A stretch of DNA of 10,423 bases from Gaiellasilicea sp045403015 (GTDB lineage Bacteria > Actinomycetota > Thermoleophilia > Gaiellales > Gaiellaceae). The translations under genes were made by a program, and so were the position numbers. Where the stretch lies: positions 1-10,423 of the forward strand of contig JAXIPI010000374.1 of assembly GCA_045403015.1 (NCBI GenBank), written 5' to 3'. The notes beneath the pieces are model-generated. The model was not told where the DNA came from. It did no database searches and saw only the letters and a list, made by a program, of their open reading frames with translations. Positions 1 through 5,732 of this stretch are shown here, piece after piece. Each line of letters starts with the position of its first letter. Position 1 is the stretch's first letter.

Positions 1-414
1 CCCGAAGGCTGCGCCGAGGATGCCCGCGGTCACCCAGACGCGCGCCGCGCGAGTGATGCTGCCCGTTGTCTCGGCAAGAAGATCGAGAGCGGCGACGACG
101 ACGAACGCCGCACCGACAGCCTGAACGCAGCGCGCACCGACGAGCAGCCCGAATGACGTCGCAAGCCCGCAGGCCAGCGACGCTGCCGCGAACACGACCG
201 CGCCGGCCAGGAACGCTCGCCGCGGCCGGCGCCGGGCCACCAGCGCGGCGGGCACGGCGACGAGCGCGAGCACGAGGTTGAAGGACGTGAGAACCCAGGC
301 AACAGTCGTGATCCCGACGTCGAAGCGTCCGAGAATCTCGGGAAGCGCGAGCGTGACGATCGACGAGTCCGCGAGCGCGAGTCCGACGGCAAGACCGAGC
401 AGCCCCGAGCGCAT
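1..414 (-). CDS. MFS transporter, N-terminal part (truncated by window edge)
   Basis: The minus strand is open from an ATG at 414 to the window edge, giving 138 residues of a very hydrophobic protein. Helix 1 carries ADSSIVTLALPEI (about residues 15-27), followed by VGITTVAWVLTSFNL, which matches the 'D..IV..ALP.I...WV.T.Y.L' start of drug:H+ antiporter-type major facilitator proteins. An RRRPRR cluster (about 61-66) lies at the cytosolic loop between helices 2 and 3, and GLLVGARCVQAVGAA resembles the R.xQG.G.A motif of helix 4. It is therefore an inner-membrane exporter or importer whose substrate cannot be read from this fragment. The C-terminal part lies outside the window. It diverges from the cobalamin-binding gene with 22 bp between start codons, so the promoters must overlap coding sequence or be leaderless. 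The family call is firm; the subfamily is inference. Confidence 0.8.
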   Translation of the reverse strand, partial: MRSGLLGLAVGLALADSSIVTLALPEILGRFDVGITTVAWVLTSFNLVLALVAVPAALVARRRPRRAFLAGAVVFAAASLACGLATSFGLLVGARCVQAVGAAFVVVAALDLLAETTGSITRAARVWVTAGILGAAFG

Positions 415-424
415 CTGACGAGTC

Positions 425-430
425 TATGGT
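425..430 (+). promoter_or_regulatory. Candidate -10 box of a leaderless promoter
   Basis: TATGGT fits the actinobacterial TANNNT -10 consensus and ends 6 nt before the GTG at 437. Transcription would then start at or next to the start codon, giving a leaderless mRNA. This would explain why the only Shine-Dalgarno-like sequence (AGGAGG, 432-437) runs directly into the start codon with no spacer. I could not pick out a good -35 box. This is inference from spacing alone. Confidence 0.4.
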
Positions 431-436
431 GAGGAG

Positions 437-1357
437 GTGCGGATCTGCTCGTTGTTGCCGAGCGCGACGGAAATCATCGCGCAGCTCGGGCTGATCGACT
501 CGCTGGTCGGCGTCTCCGAGGAGTGCCGCTGGCCCCCCGAAGTCGTCGGGAAACCCATTGTCACCGCCGCCAAGATCGACTCGTCGTCTCTGACGAGCCT
601 GGAGATCGACGAGGCCGTGCGCGAATCGGTCGGAGACGGCCGGTCGCTCTACACCGTCGACGGCGATCTGATCGACGCACTCGCACCGGATCTGATCGTG
701 ACCCAGGACCTCTGTGCCGTCTGCGCCGTTTCGAGCAGCCAGCTCGCGACCGCCTGCCCCGTCGCAGCGGAGGTGCTCTCGCTCGATCCGCGAACGCTCG
801 CCGGCGTCGCCGAGTCGGTGCGCACACTCGCCACCACGCTCGGCGTCGTCGACCGCGGCGACCAGATCGTGTCGCAGATGTGGGAAACGATCGAGGCGGC
901 CGCCGACTCGGTGCGTGGGTTGCCACGCCGACGCGTGTTCTTCGCCGAGTGGATCGAGCCGCCGTTTTGCGCCGGACAGTGGCTGCCGGAGATGATCGAG
1001 CTCGCCGGCGGCACTGACATCCTCGGCAAGGAGGGCCAACCCTCCTACGCGACGACGTGGGAAACCGTGCTCGCGCAGGAGCCCGAGCTCGTCGTGATCG
1101 GCCCGTGCGGGTTCGACGCCGACACGGCTGCCGACCGTGCCGCGCAGCTTCGCCTCCCCTGCCCGGCCGTCGCGGTGGACGGCGACAGCTTCTACTCCCG
1201 GCCGGCGCCGCGACTTGCCGACGGTGTCCGCCAGCTCGCCCACCTCTTCCACCCCGAGGCGGCACCCGATCCCGGGCTACCGGCAATCGCCCTCACCGTG
1301 GCGCGTCTGAGCGAAAGGACGCGCCACGACGGCGCGCCCCTTCGCTCGATTCGCTAG
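437..1357 (+). CDS. Cobalamin-binding-protein-like (BtuF/helical-backbone metal receptor) protein, cytosolic
   Basis: A 306-residue protein of the periplasmic-binding-protein-like family used by ABC importers for cobalamin and Fe-siderophores (COG0614 type). The start MRICSLLPSATEIIAQLG and the EECRWPPEV stretch (residues 28-36) are typical of the 'cobalamin-binding protein' subgroup. So are PDLIVTQDLCAVCAVS (84-99, two cysteines) and AEWIEPPFCAGQWLPE (170-185). There is no signal peptide or lipobox: the protein starts directly at the first beta strand, so it probably stays in the cytosol and is not a classical importer receptor. No ABC permease or ATPase gene lies beside it. The GTG at 437 is preferred because family members begin exactly here and an in-frame TGA lies at 416-418. 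The stop TAG overlaps the stop of the convergent gene. The ligand (corrinoid or other) is not shown by the sequence. Confidence 0.8.
   Translation: MRICSLLPSATEIIAQLGLIDSLVGVSEECRWPPEVVGKPIVTAAKIDSSSLTSLEIDEAVRESVGDGRSLYTVDGDLIDALAPDLIVTQDLCAVCAVSSSQLATACPVAAEVLSLDPRTLAGVAESVRTLATTLGVVDRGDQIVSQMWETIEAAADSVRGLPRRRVFFAEWIEPPFCAGQWLPEMIELAGGTDILGKEGQPSYATTWETVLAQEPELVVIGPCGFDADTAADRAAQLRLPCPAVAVDGDSFYSRPAPRLADGVRQLAHLFHPEAAPDPGLPAIALTVARLSERTRHDGAPLRSIR
1309..1347 (-). terminator. Hairpin just after the SMP-30-like gene, inside the end of the opposite gene
   Basis: GAGCGAA (1309-1315), GG (1317-1318) and CGCGCC (1320-1325) pair with GGCGCG (1331-1336), CC (1338-1339) and TTCGCTC (1341-1347) around a 5-nt loop. 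On the plus strand the stem has two A-C mismatches (1316/1340 and 1319/1337). In minus-strand RNA these become U-G wobble pairs, so the full 17-bp stem closes. It begins 7 nt after the stop of the minus-strand gene. There is no U-tract, so it is either a non-canonical terminator or a 3'-end stabilising hairpin. It lies within the last codons of the cobalamin-binding-like gene. Confidence 0.5.
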
Positions 1358-2517
1358 CGGACAGGCAGCGACTCGCCGGGGCTGTCGAGCCGCTGGTCGA
1401 GGCACGAGACCTTTCCGACGACCGGTGTCCCCGGACTGGCCTCGCCCGCGGTGTTCGGTGTGTTGTCCCGCCGGTTTCCGTCCGAACTCGTCACACAGAG
1501 TGTCCGCCCGGCGAGGACGGGGCTGGTCGGGAACTCGAGCGGACCCGCGTTGCGCAGACTTCCGGCGCCGACCGGATTCCGGAAGAACTCCGAGACATTG
1601 CCCCGGCGATCGACGACGATGATCGCGTTCCGCTCGTTCGGAGCGACCCAGATCCTGCCGGCACGGTCGAGCGCGATTCCGTCGGCGCCGTCAAGGGCCG
1701 GGTGCTGGACGAAGAGCGCGTCGAGGCAGAGCGTGTCGGCCGTGAACGTCGTGTCGCAGCCCGTCGGTGTGCGGACGGCTCCGTCTCCGCTCAGCTCGAC
1801 CCGCCAGAGCGCACCGCGGGCCGTGTCGGCGACGAAGAGGTCACCGTCCCGATTGAACGCCAACCCATTCGCGACGATCGCCTGCGTTGCCGGCGGAAGG
1901 CCGGGTTGCACGCCCTGGTTCTGGCGCCCGACGCCGACCGAGTTGACCATCGTGGGGACGCGGAAGAGCACCGTTGCCGCACCCCCGGCCGGGCCGACGC
2001 GGTAGACACGACCCTGGGCGGTGCCTCCGTCGGAGACGTAGAGATTGCCGTCTTCGTCGAAGGCCACGCCGTTGGCGCCCGGCGTCCCTGTTGCGAAGCC
2101 GGTTACGACGGGTGGGTTCGCCGGATCGGCGTCACTGGGTGTGACGACACCGATCTCATCGCCTGCCGCGCCGAAGCCCGTGACGTAGAGCCGGCGGTCA
2201 GGCCCGAACGCCACTCCAAGCGGATTGCACGGCGGGTTCATCCTGGCGACGACGACACCTGCTTGACTCGCGCCACCATCGGGGTCGATCCGCACGATCG
2301 AGCATCCGGCGGCGCCTCCACGCTGCGGCACGTACAGATTGCCCTTGCGATCCAGGGTGAGCCCTTCGATCGAGATCGGGCTTGCGAACACCGTCGTCCA
2401 GGTCGCAGGCTTCGGCGTCGAGCCGGGCTTCCCGTGACCCAGAGCTGTTCCAGCAATGAGACTGGCCGCGGCTACGGCCACGACGGCCGGCAGCACGACT
2501 CTTGGGATCTTCCTCAT
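1354..2517 (-). CDS. Secreted SMP-30/gluconolactonase-like beta-propeller protein
   Basis: A 387-residue protein with a Sec signal peptide (positive RK start, hydrophobic stretch about 7-25, likely cleavage near ALG-H at 25-28). The rest is a six-bladed propeller with repeated 'G.A.D..G.LYV.D' units near 51-63, 98-113, 148-163, 216-231, 278-292 and a last blade near 320-350. The spacing suggests the three metal ligands of the SMP-30/regucalcin/gluconolactonase family: E51 (IEGLTLD), N217 (ANGLAF) and D279 (ADGIAL). A divalent-metal-dependent lactonase acting outside the membrane is therefore plausible, though a non-enzymatic NHL-like propeller cannot be excluded. Cysteines C254 and C264 could form a disulfide in the exported protein. 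GGAGGG lies just upstream of the ATG on the minus strand. It sits 74 bp downstream of the dienelactone hydrolase gene on the same strand, so co-transcription is likely. Confidence 0.8.
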   Translation of the reverse strand: MRKIPRVVLPAVVAVAAASLIAGTALGHGKPGSTPKPATWTTVFASPISIEGLTLDRKGNLYVPQRGGAAGCSIVRIDPDGGASQAGVVVARMNPPCNPLGVAFGPDRRLYVTGFGAAGDEIGVVTPSDADPANPPVVTGFATGTPGANGVAFDEDGNLYVSDGGTAQGRVYRVGPAGGAATVLFRVPTMVNSVGVGRQNQGVQPGLPPATQAIVANGLAFNRDGDLFVADTARGALWRVELSGDGAVRTPTGCDTTFTADTLCLDALFVQHPALDGADGIALDRAGRIWVAPNERNAIIVVDRRGNVSEFFRNPVGAGSLRNAGPLEFPTSPVLAGRTLCVTSSDGNRRDNTPNTAGEASPGTPVVGKVSCLDQRLDSPGESLPVR

Positions 2518-2591
2518 GTCCCTCCCCTTCCTCAGTGAGTGAGAGCGTGATTAGGTCCACATACGAAGCGCGGCGATCGACCGGTTCTCCG

Positions 2592-3509
2592 CTACGTCGC
2601 GACGTAGGTGCCGAACCAGGCCACCAGCCGGCGATAGGCAGCAGCGGCCGCGGCCGGATCGTGCCGGGAGGAGGTCGGGTTGAAGAACGCATGGTCGACG
2701 CCCGGGTAGGTGACGATCTGGTGGCGAAGACGTGCGTTGCGAAGCGCGGCACGTGCCGCCGGGCGGCTGGCGTTGACCCTCGAGTCGAGCTGCGCGTAGA
2801 TCGCGAGCACGGAAGTAGCCTTTGCGCCGGCGAGATTCCCGCCGTCGGGGAAGGGTCCGTAGAACGGAACCGCAGCCGCCAGGCGTGCCTCCTTCGAGGC
2901 GAGCAGGAGCCACACCATCCCGCCGCCGAAGCAGAAACCGGTGGCCGCGACCTTCTTCCCGGGGAGGCGACGACGGATCTCCGTCACCCCCGCTTTCATG
3001 TCTGCCACGAATCGCGACGGAGGAGCCGCTCCGAGCGCGGCCATGGCTTCGAACTCGTCCTTGAACGTCCCCGTCCCGCCTTCCTCCGAAAGCAGGTCGA
3101 TCGCCAACGCCGAGTAACCACTCCCGGCGAAGCGGCCGGCGATCGCGCGGATCGAGTCGTTGAGCCCTCGGTTCTCGTGGATCACGAGCACGCCTCCGCG
3201 TGGCCGGGCGGCCGCTCCCCAAGCACCCATCAGCTTTCGCCCGCCTGGCCCGCGAAACACGATCTCGCGAGTCGGCCGCGCCGCCGCCGCGACATCCGGC
3301 GCGCTCGTGCCAGGCGCCGCTCCGGCCGCGGACGCGACACGCATCCTCGCCTTCGCCTCGTCGGCCACGACACCAGCGAGCAACGACGCCGCCGCGGCGG
3401 TGCTCAACCCGAGCAGTCCGAGCCGCCGCAACGCCTCGCGCCGGGACACGAGGCCATCCGCGTGATCCTCGGCGATCTCCTCAGCCAGATATCGCAGCAA
3501 CTCCGTCAC
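2592..3509 (-). CDS. Tat-exported dienelactone hydrolase family protein
   Basis: A 305-residue alpha/beta hydrolase. After a charged leader the segment SRREALRRLGLLGL (22-35) and the following hydrophobic stretch form a twin-arginine signal, so the protein should be exported folded. The mature part shows the dienelactone hydrolase pattern: VIHENRGLN (109-117, E112 as the family's conserved Glu), GYSALAIDL (131-139), nucleophile C193 in GFCFGGG, D242 in YAQLD and H273 in GVDHAFFN. The Cys-Asp-His triad is thus complete. Family members open enol-lactones of chloroaromatic and catechol degradation, but exported relatives have uncertain substrates. GTG at 3509 was chosen over the ATG at 3662 because a full AGGAGG sits 7 nt upstream and the extra residues look non-coding and would overlap the divergent gene. 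The SMP-30-like gene follows it. Confidence 0.85.
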   Translation of the reverse strand: MTELLRYLAEEIAEDHADGLVSRREALRRLGLLGLSTAAAASLLAGVVADEAKARMRVASAAGAAPGTSAPDVAAAARPTREIVFRGPGGRKLMGAWGAAARPRGGVLVIHENRGLNDSIRAIAGRFAGSGYSALAIDLLSEEGGTGTFKDEFEAMAALGAAPPSRFVADMKAGVTEIRRRLPGKKVAATGFCFGGGMVWLLLASKEARLAAAVPFYGPFPDGGNLAGAKATSVLAIYAQLDSRVNASRPAARAALRNARLRHQIVTYPGVDHAFFNPTSSRHDPAAAAAAYRRLVAWFGTYVAT

Positions 3510-3516
3510 GTCTCGA

Positions 3517-3522
3517 CCTCCT
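3517..3522 (-). promoter_or_regulatory. Ribosome binding site fixing the GTG start of the dienelactone hydrolase
   Basis: The minus strand reads AGGAGG with a 7-nt spacer to the GTG at 3509. This is the best Shine-Dalgarno site in the area and rules against the longer open frame that begins at 3662. Confidence 0.75.
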
Positions 3523-3560
3523 CTACGCGCGAACGAACGGGCCGGATTTCTGAGAGCGAT

Positions 3561-3584
3561 AGAGGGCCGAATCGGCCCTCTTTT
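3561..3584 (+). promoter_or_regulatory. Palindrome followed by T-run in the divergent intergenic region
   Basis: AGAGGGCCGA (3561-3570) and TCGGCCCTCT (3572-3581) form a near-perfect 21-bp palindrome centred on 3571, followed by T3581-T3584. As plus-strand RNA it would make an 8-bp stem with a 5-nt loop plus a short U-run, that is, an intrinsic-terminator or attenuator shape. It lies about 43 nt before the start of the plus-strand gene at 3627. As DNA it would be a good dyad operator shared by the divergent genes. The sequence alone does not decide between these roles. Confidence 0.5.
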
Positions 3585-3590
3585 CGCCAT

Positions 3591-3623
3591 AGCCTCCCGG
3601 AAACAACCTGTAGACGGGAGGTT
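3591..3623 (+). promoter_or_regulatory. Inverted repeat that could hide the ribosome binding site of the 3627 gene
   Basis: CCTCCCG (3593-3599) is the exact complement of CGGGAGG (3615-3621), which contains the Shine-Dalgarno of the gene starting at 3627. A G-U and an A-U pair can extend the stem to 3591/3623. The loop is 15 nt. If transcription starts upstream of 3591, the stem would block ribosome access. The competing reading is that TAGCCT at 3590-3595 is a -10 box, in which case the left arm is not transcribed. Confidence 0.4.
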
Positions 3624-3626
3624 CTG

Positions 3627-4112
3627 ATGAGCATCACTGCGTCGAGCGAGTCGAGCGTGCACGACTTCGACTTCTGGACCGGCACGTGGCGCGGCCGCAA
3701 CCGCCGGCTGCGAGAGCGCCTCGCAGGCTGCGACGAGTGGGACGAGTTCGAGGGAACCTGCGTCGCACGCCCTCTCCTCGACGGCCTCGGAAGCATGGAC
3801 GAGTTCCGCACGGACTACCAGGGCGGGCTCGTCGGGCTATCGTTGCGCTTCTTCGATCCGGCGACCCGCCTGTGGTCGATCTACTGGACCGACACCCGGC
3901 GGAGCGGAATCCTCGAACCGCCCGTCGTCGGCTCGTTCTCAGGCGGCGTCGGTGTCTTCGAGTGCGACGACACGTTCGACGGCCGGCCGATTGTCGTGCG
4001 CTACCGATGGTCCGATGTGACCACCGCCTCGGCGCGCTGGGAGCAGTCGTTCTCGGAAGACGGCGGAGAGACCTGGGAGACGAACTGGACGGTGGACCAC
4101 AGCCGCGTGTGA
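3627..4112 (+). CDS. DUF1579-like small cytosolic protein
   Basis: A 161-residue soluble protein without signal peptide or membrane helix. The opening HDFDFWTGTWRGRNRRL (about 12-28) is the usual start of DUF1579-like, calycin-fold-like proteins. Other features are a conserved-looking centre (SLRFFDPATRLWSIYW, about 72-87) and an end with FSEDGGETWETNW (about 143-155). The many Trp and aromatic residues and alternating strand pattern fit an antiparallel beta barrel of ten or so strands that could hold a small hydrophobic ligand. No function can be given from the sequence. ATG 3627 has GGGAGG 5 nt upstream; the frame is open far upstream to about 2502, but that part overlaps the minus-strand hydrolase and is not protein-like. 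It is divergent from the hydrolase and 34 bp ahead of the broken secreted-protein gene. Confidence 0.65.
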   Translation: MSITASSESSVHDFDFWTGTWRGRNRRLRERLAGCDEWDEFEGTCVARPLLDGLGSMDEFRTDYQGGLVGLSLRFFDPATRLWSIYWTDTRRSGILEPPVVGSFSGGVGVFECDDTFDGRPIVVRYRWSDVTTASARWEQSFSEDGGETWETNWTVDHSRV

Positions 4113-4146
4113 GTCGCCCGTTTGCTGTACTACCGGGAGAAAAGCG

Positions 4147-4954
4147 GTGCAGCGTGTCGCCCTCATCGCGGTTGCTTTCGTGGCGCTCGCAGTGCCGGCG
4201 AACGCGCGCGCAGGCCCCGTCTTCGTATTCGACCAGCCGAGCGCGTCGCCGAACGACCGCGTAACGGTGCGGACTGTGACGGCGCGAGTGAAGCCGCTGC
4301 AGCCATTTCGGATCTACCTAGTTCGAGCCGATCTGGCCGGCGAGGTGCGCTCTCGGCTCGACCCGCGCGTGAACTTCGTCGGCTCGCTCGCGCCGGATCG
4401 GAACGGCCGCGGGCTGATGACGTTCAGCGTTCCTCCGCTCGACGCCGGCGAGTACACGCTCGCGTACTGGTATGGACGAACCTTCAAGGTTCAGCAACGC
4501 GCTCAACTCATCCGGCGCTACCGCCCGCGGGCGCTCCTGCGCATCGACGCGACGCGGTCGTGCCCGGTCACGCTTCCCAACGCGAACCGGCCAGCCGCGC
4601 CTGGCGTCGTGGTACGGGAACGGTCTCCTCTGGGCCGGCCTCACCGCCGACGGCATCTACGCGGTCGCGCAAGATCGCGTTGCCGAGGACGGTTCGATCG
4701 GCAACAAGCTGCTCTGGGCAACCACACCGCCCGAGCGCGCGCCGACGCTCTCGGGTGAGCGGCTCGACGCGCCTGCGCCGCCATTACGCGTTCTCGGGGT
4801 AAATAGAGGCTCGTTCTCCAGCGCCGACAAACCGTCGTACATGAGCCCCGTCAGCTTCCCGACCGCCGGCTGTTGGCGACTTACGGCGCGCGTGGCCGAC
4901 GTGAGTCTCACGTACGTCGTCGAGGTCGTCGTACGAACGGCGCCGACGCCCTAG
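4147..4954 (+). pseudogene. Secreted protein gene interrupted by a +1 frameshift near 4603
   Basis: The GTG at 4147, 6 nt after GGGAGA, starts MQRVALIAVAFVALAVPANARA, a clear Sec signal peptide. An Ig-like or beta-sandwich segment follows (LVRADLAG, FVGSLAPDRNGRG, VPPLDAGEYTLAYWYG), reaching CPVTLPNANRPAAP around residue 152. This frame then turns into arginine-rich shadow sequence and stops at 4758. From about 4604 the protein-like sequence continues in the next frame: ASWYGNGLLWAGLTADGIYA, DGSIGNKLLW, ERLDAPAPPLRVLG, PTAGCWRLTARVADVSLTYVVEVVV, ending at TAG 4952-4954. The joined length of 808 nt is 269 codons plus one base, exactly what one inserted base (or two deleted) gives. An intact product would be about 268 residues and exported. 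Function is not recognised. It may be a real pseudogene or a sequencing error; the sequence around the junction has no long homopolymer. Confidence 0.75.
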
Positions 4955-5358
4955 ACGGCGGCTGCTTCCAGCGTTGCCTTCATCGTGGCCGCCCCTCGGT
5001 CCATGACCTGATCGAGCGTGACGGCGACCTCATTCGGCAGCACGTCGACGACCCACTCGACTCTGCATCGGTTCGCGCCGTCGGCGAAAACCTGGACGGA
5101 TGCGTTGTAGTGCGTGGCGCCAAGCGGTGAGTCCAGGGCGGAGTACACGAGTCGGCGCGTCTCGTCGTCCAGGTCGACAAGGGGCTCCCGCTGCACCGCT
5201 CCGCTGAAGAAGGTGACGATCCGATCGTTTCCCTCGAGACGGGTATCGACGACGAAGCCCGGCACCACCCGCGTGTGCACGGCGCCGAAATCGCGAATCG
5301 CGTCCCAGACGCCGTCAGCGCCGGCGTCGATCAGAATCTCCTTACGGACCGAAGCCAT
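4951..5358 (-). CDS. SRPBCC (START/Bet v1-like) family protein
   Basis: A 135-residue soluble protein with the polyketide cyclase/Bet v1-like layout. The first strand is SVRKEILIDAGADGVWDAIRDFG (as two pieces, residues 3-13 and 14-25), followed by a PGFVVDTRL strand, a GNDRIVTFF strand and LVYSALDSP. The end is a long C-terminal helix (EVAVTLDQVMDRGAATMKATLE, about 109-130) that would close the hydrophobic pocket. Members bind lipids, polyketides or other small hydrophobic molecules, some being cyclases or aromatases; the ligand here is unknown. The ATG at 5358 has only a weak purine stretch (GACGAG) upstream. It diverges from the thioredoxin-like pair and converges on the frameshifted gene, sharing the CTAG at 4951-4954 for both stop codons. 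Confidence 0.75.
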   Translation of the reverse strand: MASVRKEILIDAGADGVWDAIRDFGAVHTRVVPGFVVDTRLEGNDRIVTFFSGAVQREPLVDLDDETRRLVYSALDSPLGATHYNASVQVFADGANRCRVEWVVDVLPNEVAVTLDQVMDRGAATMKATLEAAAV

Positions 5359-5367
5359 CTCGTCGCG

Positions 5368-5373
5368 AGTGTA
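5368..5373 (-). promoter_or_regulatory. Candidate -10 box for the SRPBCC gene
   Basis: Read on the minus strand this is TACACT, a match to TANNNT, ending 9 nt before the ATG at 5358. It would give a leader of only a few nucleotides, in keeping with the weak Shine-Dalgarno. The -35 region (about 5391-5396, GCTTCC) is poor. Low-confidence inference. Confidence 0.3.
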
Positions 5374-5429
5374 CGTCCTCGGCGGTTATGGGAAGCGAGC
5401 ACAGCTGCGAATCGTTGAAAGCCTCGAGC

Positions 5430-5732
5430 ATGAAGATTGAGTTCTTGTACTGGGACGGATGCCCCTCGCATCCTGAGGCGCTGCAGCTACTGCAGGCCGT
5501 GCTTGCCGACCGGGGCGTGGAAGCGACCGTCGAGCTGCGCGAGGTGCACACAGAGCGGGAGGCGGAGGCGCTCCGGTTTCCGGGCTCGCCGACGATCCGC
5601 GTCGAAGGTCGAGACGTGGACGCGGCCGGTGCGCAGGCCCGGCCCGCGCTGACATGCCGTATCTACCATCTCGCGGACGGACGCGTGTCCCCGATACCGA
5701 GCCGCGAACAACTCGAGGAGGCACTCACATGA
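5430..5732 (+). CDS. Small thioredoxin-fold protein (alkylmercury-lyase-like/DUF2703-like)
   Basis: A 100-residue protein beginning MKIEFLYWDGCPSHPEAL. The W8-D-G-C11-P-S-H14 motif at the end of the first strand is where thioredoxins carry CxxC; here the second cysteine is a histidine. GSPTIRVEGRDVD (about 53-65) is the cis-Pro-containing strand of the thioredoxin fold. A second cysteine is in ALTCRIY near residue 74, as in small proteins often labelled thioredoxin family or mercury-resistance associated. No mer genes are present, so a mercury role is not supported. The ATG at 5430 was preferred to the in-frame ATG at 5388 because homologous proteins start at M-x-I/V-E/x-x-L-Y-W-x-G-C. Its stop overlaps the start of the next gene by ATGA, so the two are almost surely co-translated. 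Confidence 0.7.
   Translation: MKIEFLYWDGCPSHPEALQLLQAVLADRGVEATVELREVHTEREAEALRFPGSPTIRVEGRDVDAAGAQARPALTCRIYHLADGRVSPIPSREQLEEALT

Noticed and set aside
66..281. Small plus-strand frame inside the MFS gene
   Set aside because: Arginine-rich antisense shadow of a transmembrane gene.
1057..2538. Plus-strand open frame of 493 codons
   Set aside because: It is the antisense of the signal-peptide-bearing propeller gene; its product is Arg/Asp-rich without any fold-like pattern, as expected for a shadow frame in GC-rich DNA.
2502..3626. N-terminal extension of the DUF1579-like gene
   Set aside because: The frame is open but runs antisense through the dienelactone hydrolase; the protein-like part starts at the ATG at 3627, which has its own ribosome site.
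3510..3662. N-terminal extension of the dienelactone hydrolase to an ATG at 3662
   Set aside because: The GTG at 3509 has a perfect AGGAGG, and the Tat motif falls at the right distance; the extension would overlap the start of the divergent gene.
5388..5429. Upstream ATG for the small thioredoxin-fold protein
   Set aside because: The extra 14 residues (MGSEHSCESLKASS) precede the normal start of the fold; the ATG at 5430 fits the family better, although neither has a strong ribosome site.
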